Below are positions 63,992-64,000 of a DNA stretch of 64,000 nt, in pieces. Source of the DNA: Kitasatospora sp. NBC_00240 (lineage in GTDB: Bacteria; Actinomycetota; Actinomycetes; Streptomycetales; Streptomycetaceae); NCBI RefSeq assembly GCF_026342405.1, contig NZ_JAPEMU010000001.1, positions 6,386,001 to 6,450,000 on the forward strand, read 5' to 3'. The notes under the pieces are model-generated. The model did not search any database and was not told where the DNA came from. It saw nothing but the letters and a program-made list of their open reading frames with translations. Each line of letters starts with the position of its first letter. Position 1 is the stretch's first letter. A program made the position numbers and the translations under genes.

Positions 63992-64000
63992 CAAGCCCGA

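Overview
The window is very GC-rich actinobacterial chromosome with the gene order of the Streptomyces / Kitasatospora core. Pointers are mycothiol-type redox and pup-less Clp genes in streptomycete order, extreme third-position GC, many GTG starts, TANNNT -10 boxes sitting 6-7 nt before start codons, the spore-wall mre cluster, and the order tig-clpP1-clpP2-clpX-valS-folC-ndk-mreBCD-mrdA-rodA-rne-rplU-rpmA-obg-proB-proA-nadD-rsfS-leuS. I cannot separate Streptomyces from Kitasatospora by eye.

Layout. 1-9.7 kb: 5' part of pepN, an Rv2466c-like thioredoxin-fold protein, an amino acid permease, bioY, rpiB, a SpoIIE/PP2C-type phosphatase and several small hypothetical genes. 9.8-10.2 kb: tRNA-Gly(UCC) and tRNA-Pro(UGG). 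10.4-16.8 kb: an MFS pump, then trigger factor and the ClpP1P2/ClpX protease, with ClgR-type operators in front of clpP1 and clpX. 16.9-26.6 kb: a membrane protein, valS, an IS30 scar, a GH18 chitinase with a DasR-type site in its promoter, folC, a DUF4233 protein and ndk. 26.9-33.1 kb: mreB-mreC-mreD-mrdA-rodA, the cell-wall elongation / spore-wall operon. 33.4-37.8 kb: two radical-SAM-associated genes separated by an unusual Arg/Leu-rich protein. 38.2-47.7 kb: RNase E/G, ribosomal proteins L21 and L27, Obg GTPase, and proB/proA of proline synthesis. 47.8-56.0 kb: two membrane proteins sharing an N-terminal motif, a histidine-kinase remnant, an M48 protease, two tiny membrane proteins, nadD, a LytR_C-domain protein, rsfS and a histidine phosphatase. 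56.1-59.1 kb: three identical tRNA-Ala(GGC) genes, with a divergent MmyB-like regulator / MFS pump module between the second and third. 59.3-63.8 kb: a TPR regulator and leuS behind a leucine-codon leader peptide.

How the genes work together. Most of the window is housekeeping: protein folding and turnover (tig, clpP1P2, clpX), tRNA charging (valS, leuS) and cofactors (folC, nadD, bioY). The rest is translation and ribosome assembly (rplU, rpmA, obg, rsfS, rne) and cell-wall growth (mre operon). Accessory insertions are small: the IS30 scar, the kinase remnant, the MFS modules and the chitinase. No CRISPR array, integrated prophage or biosynthetic cluster was seen. The most informative non-coding signals are the paired ClgR boxes, the leuS attenuator, the set of leaderless promoters, and the long structured leaders before rne and rplU.
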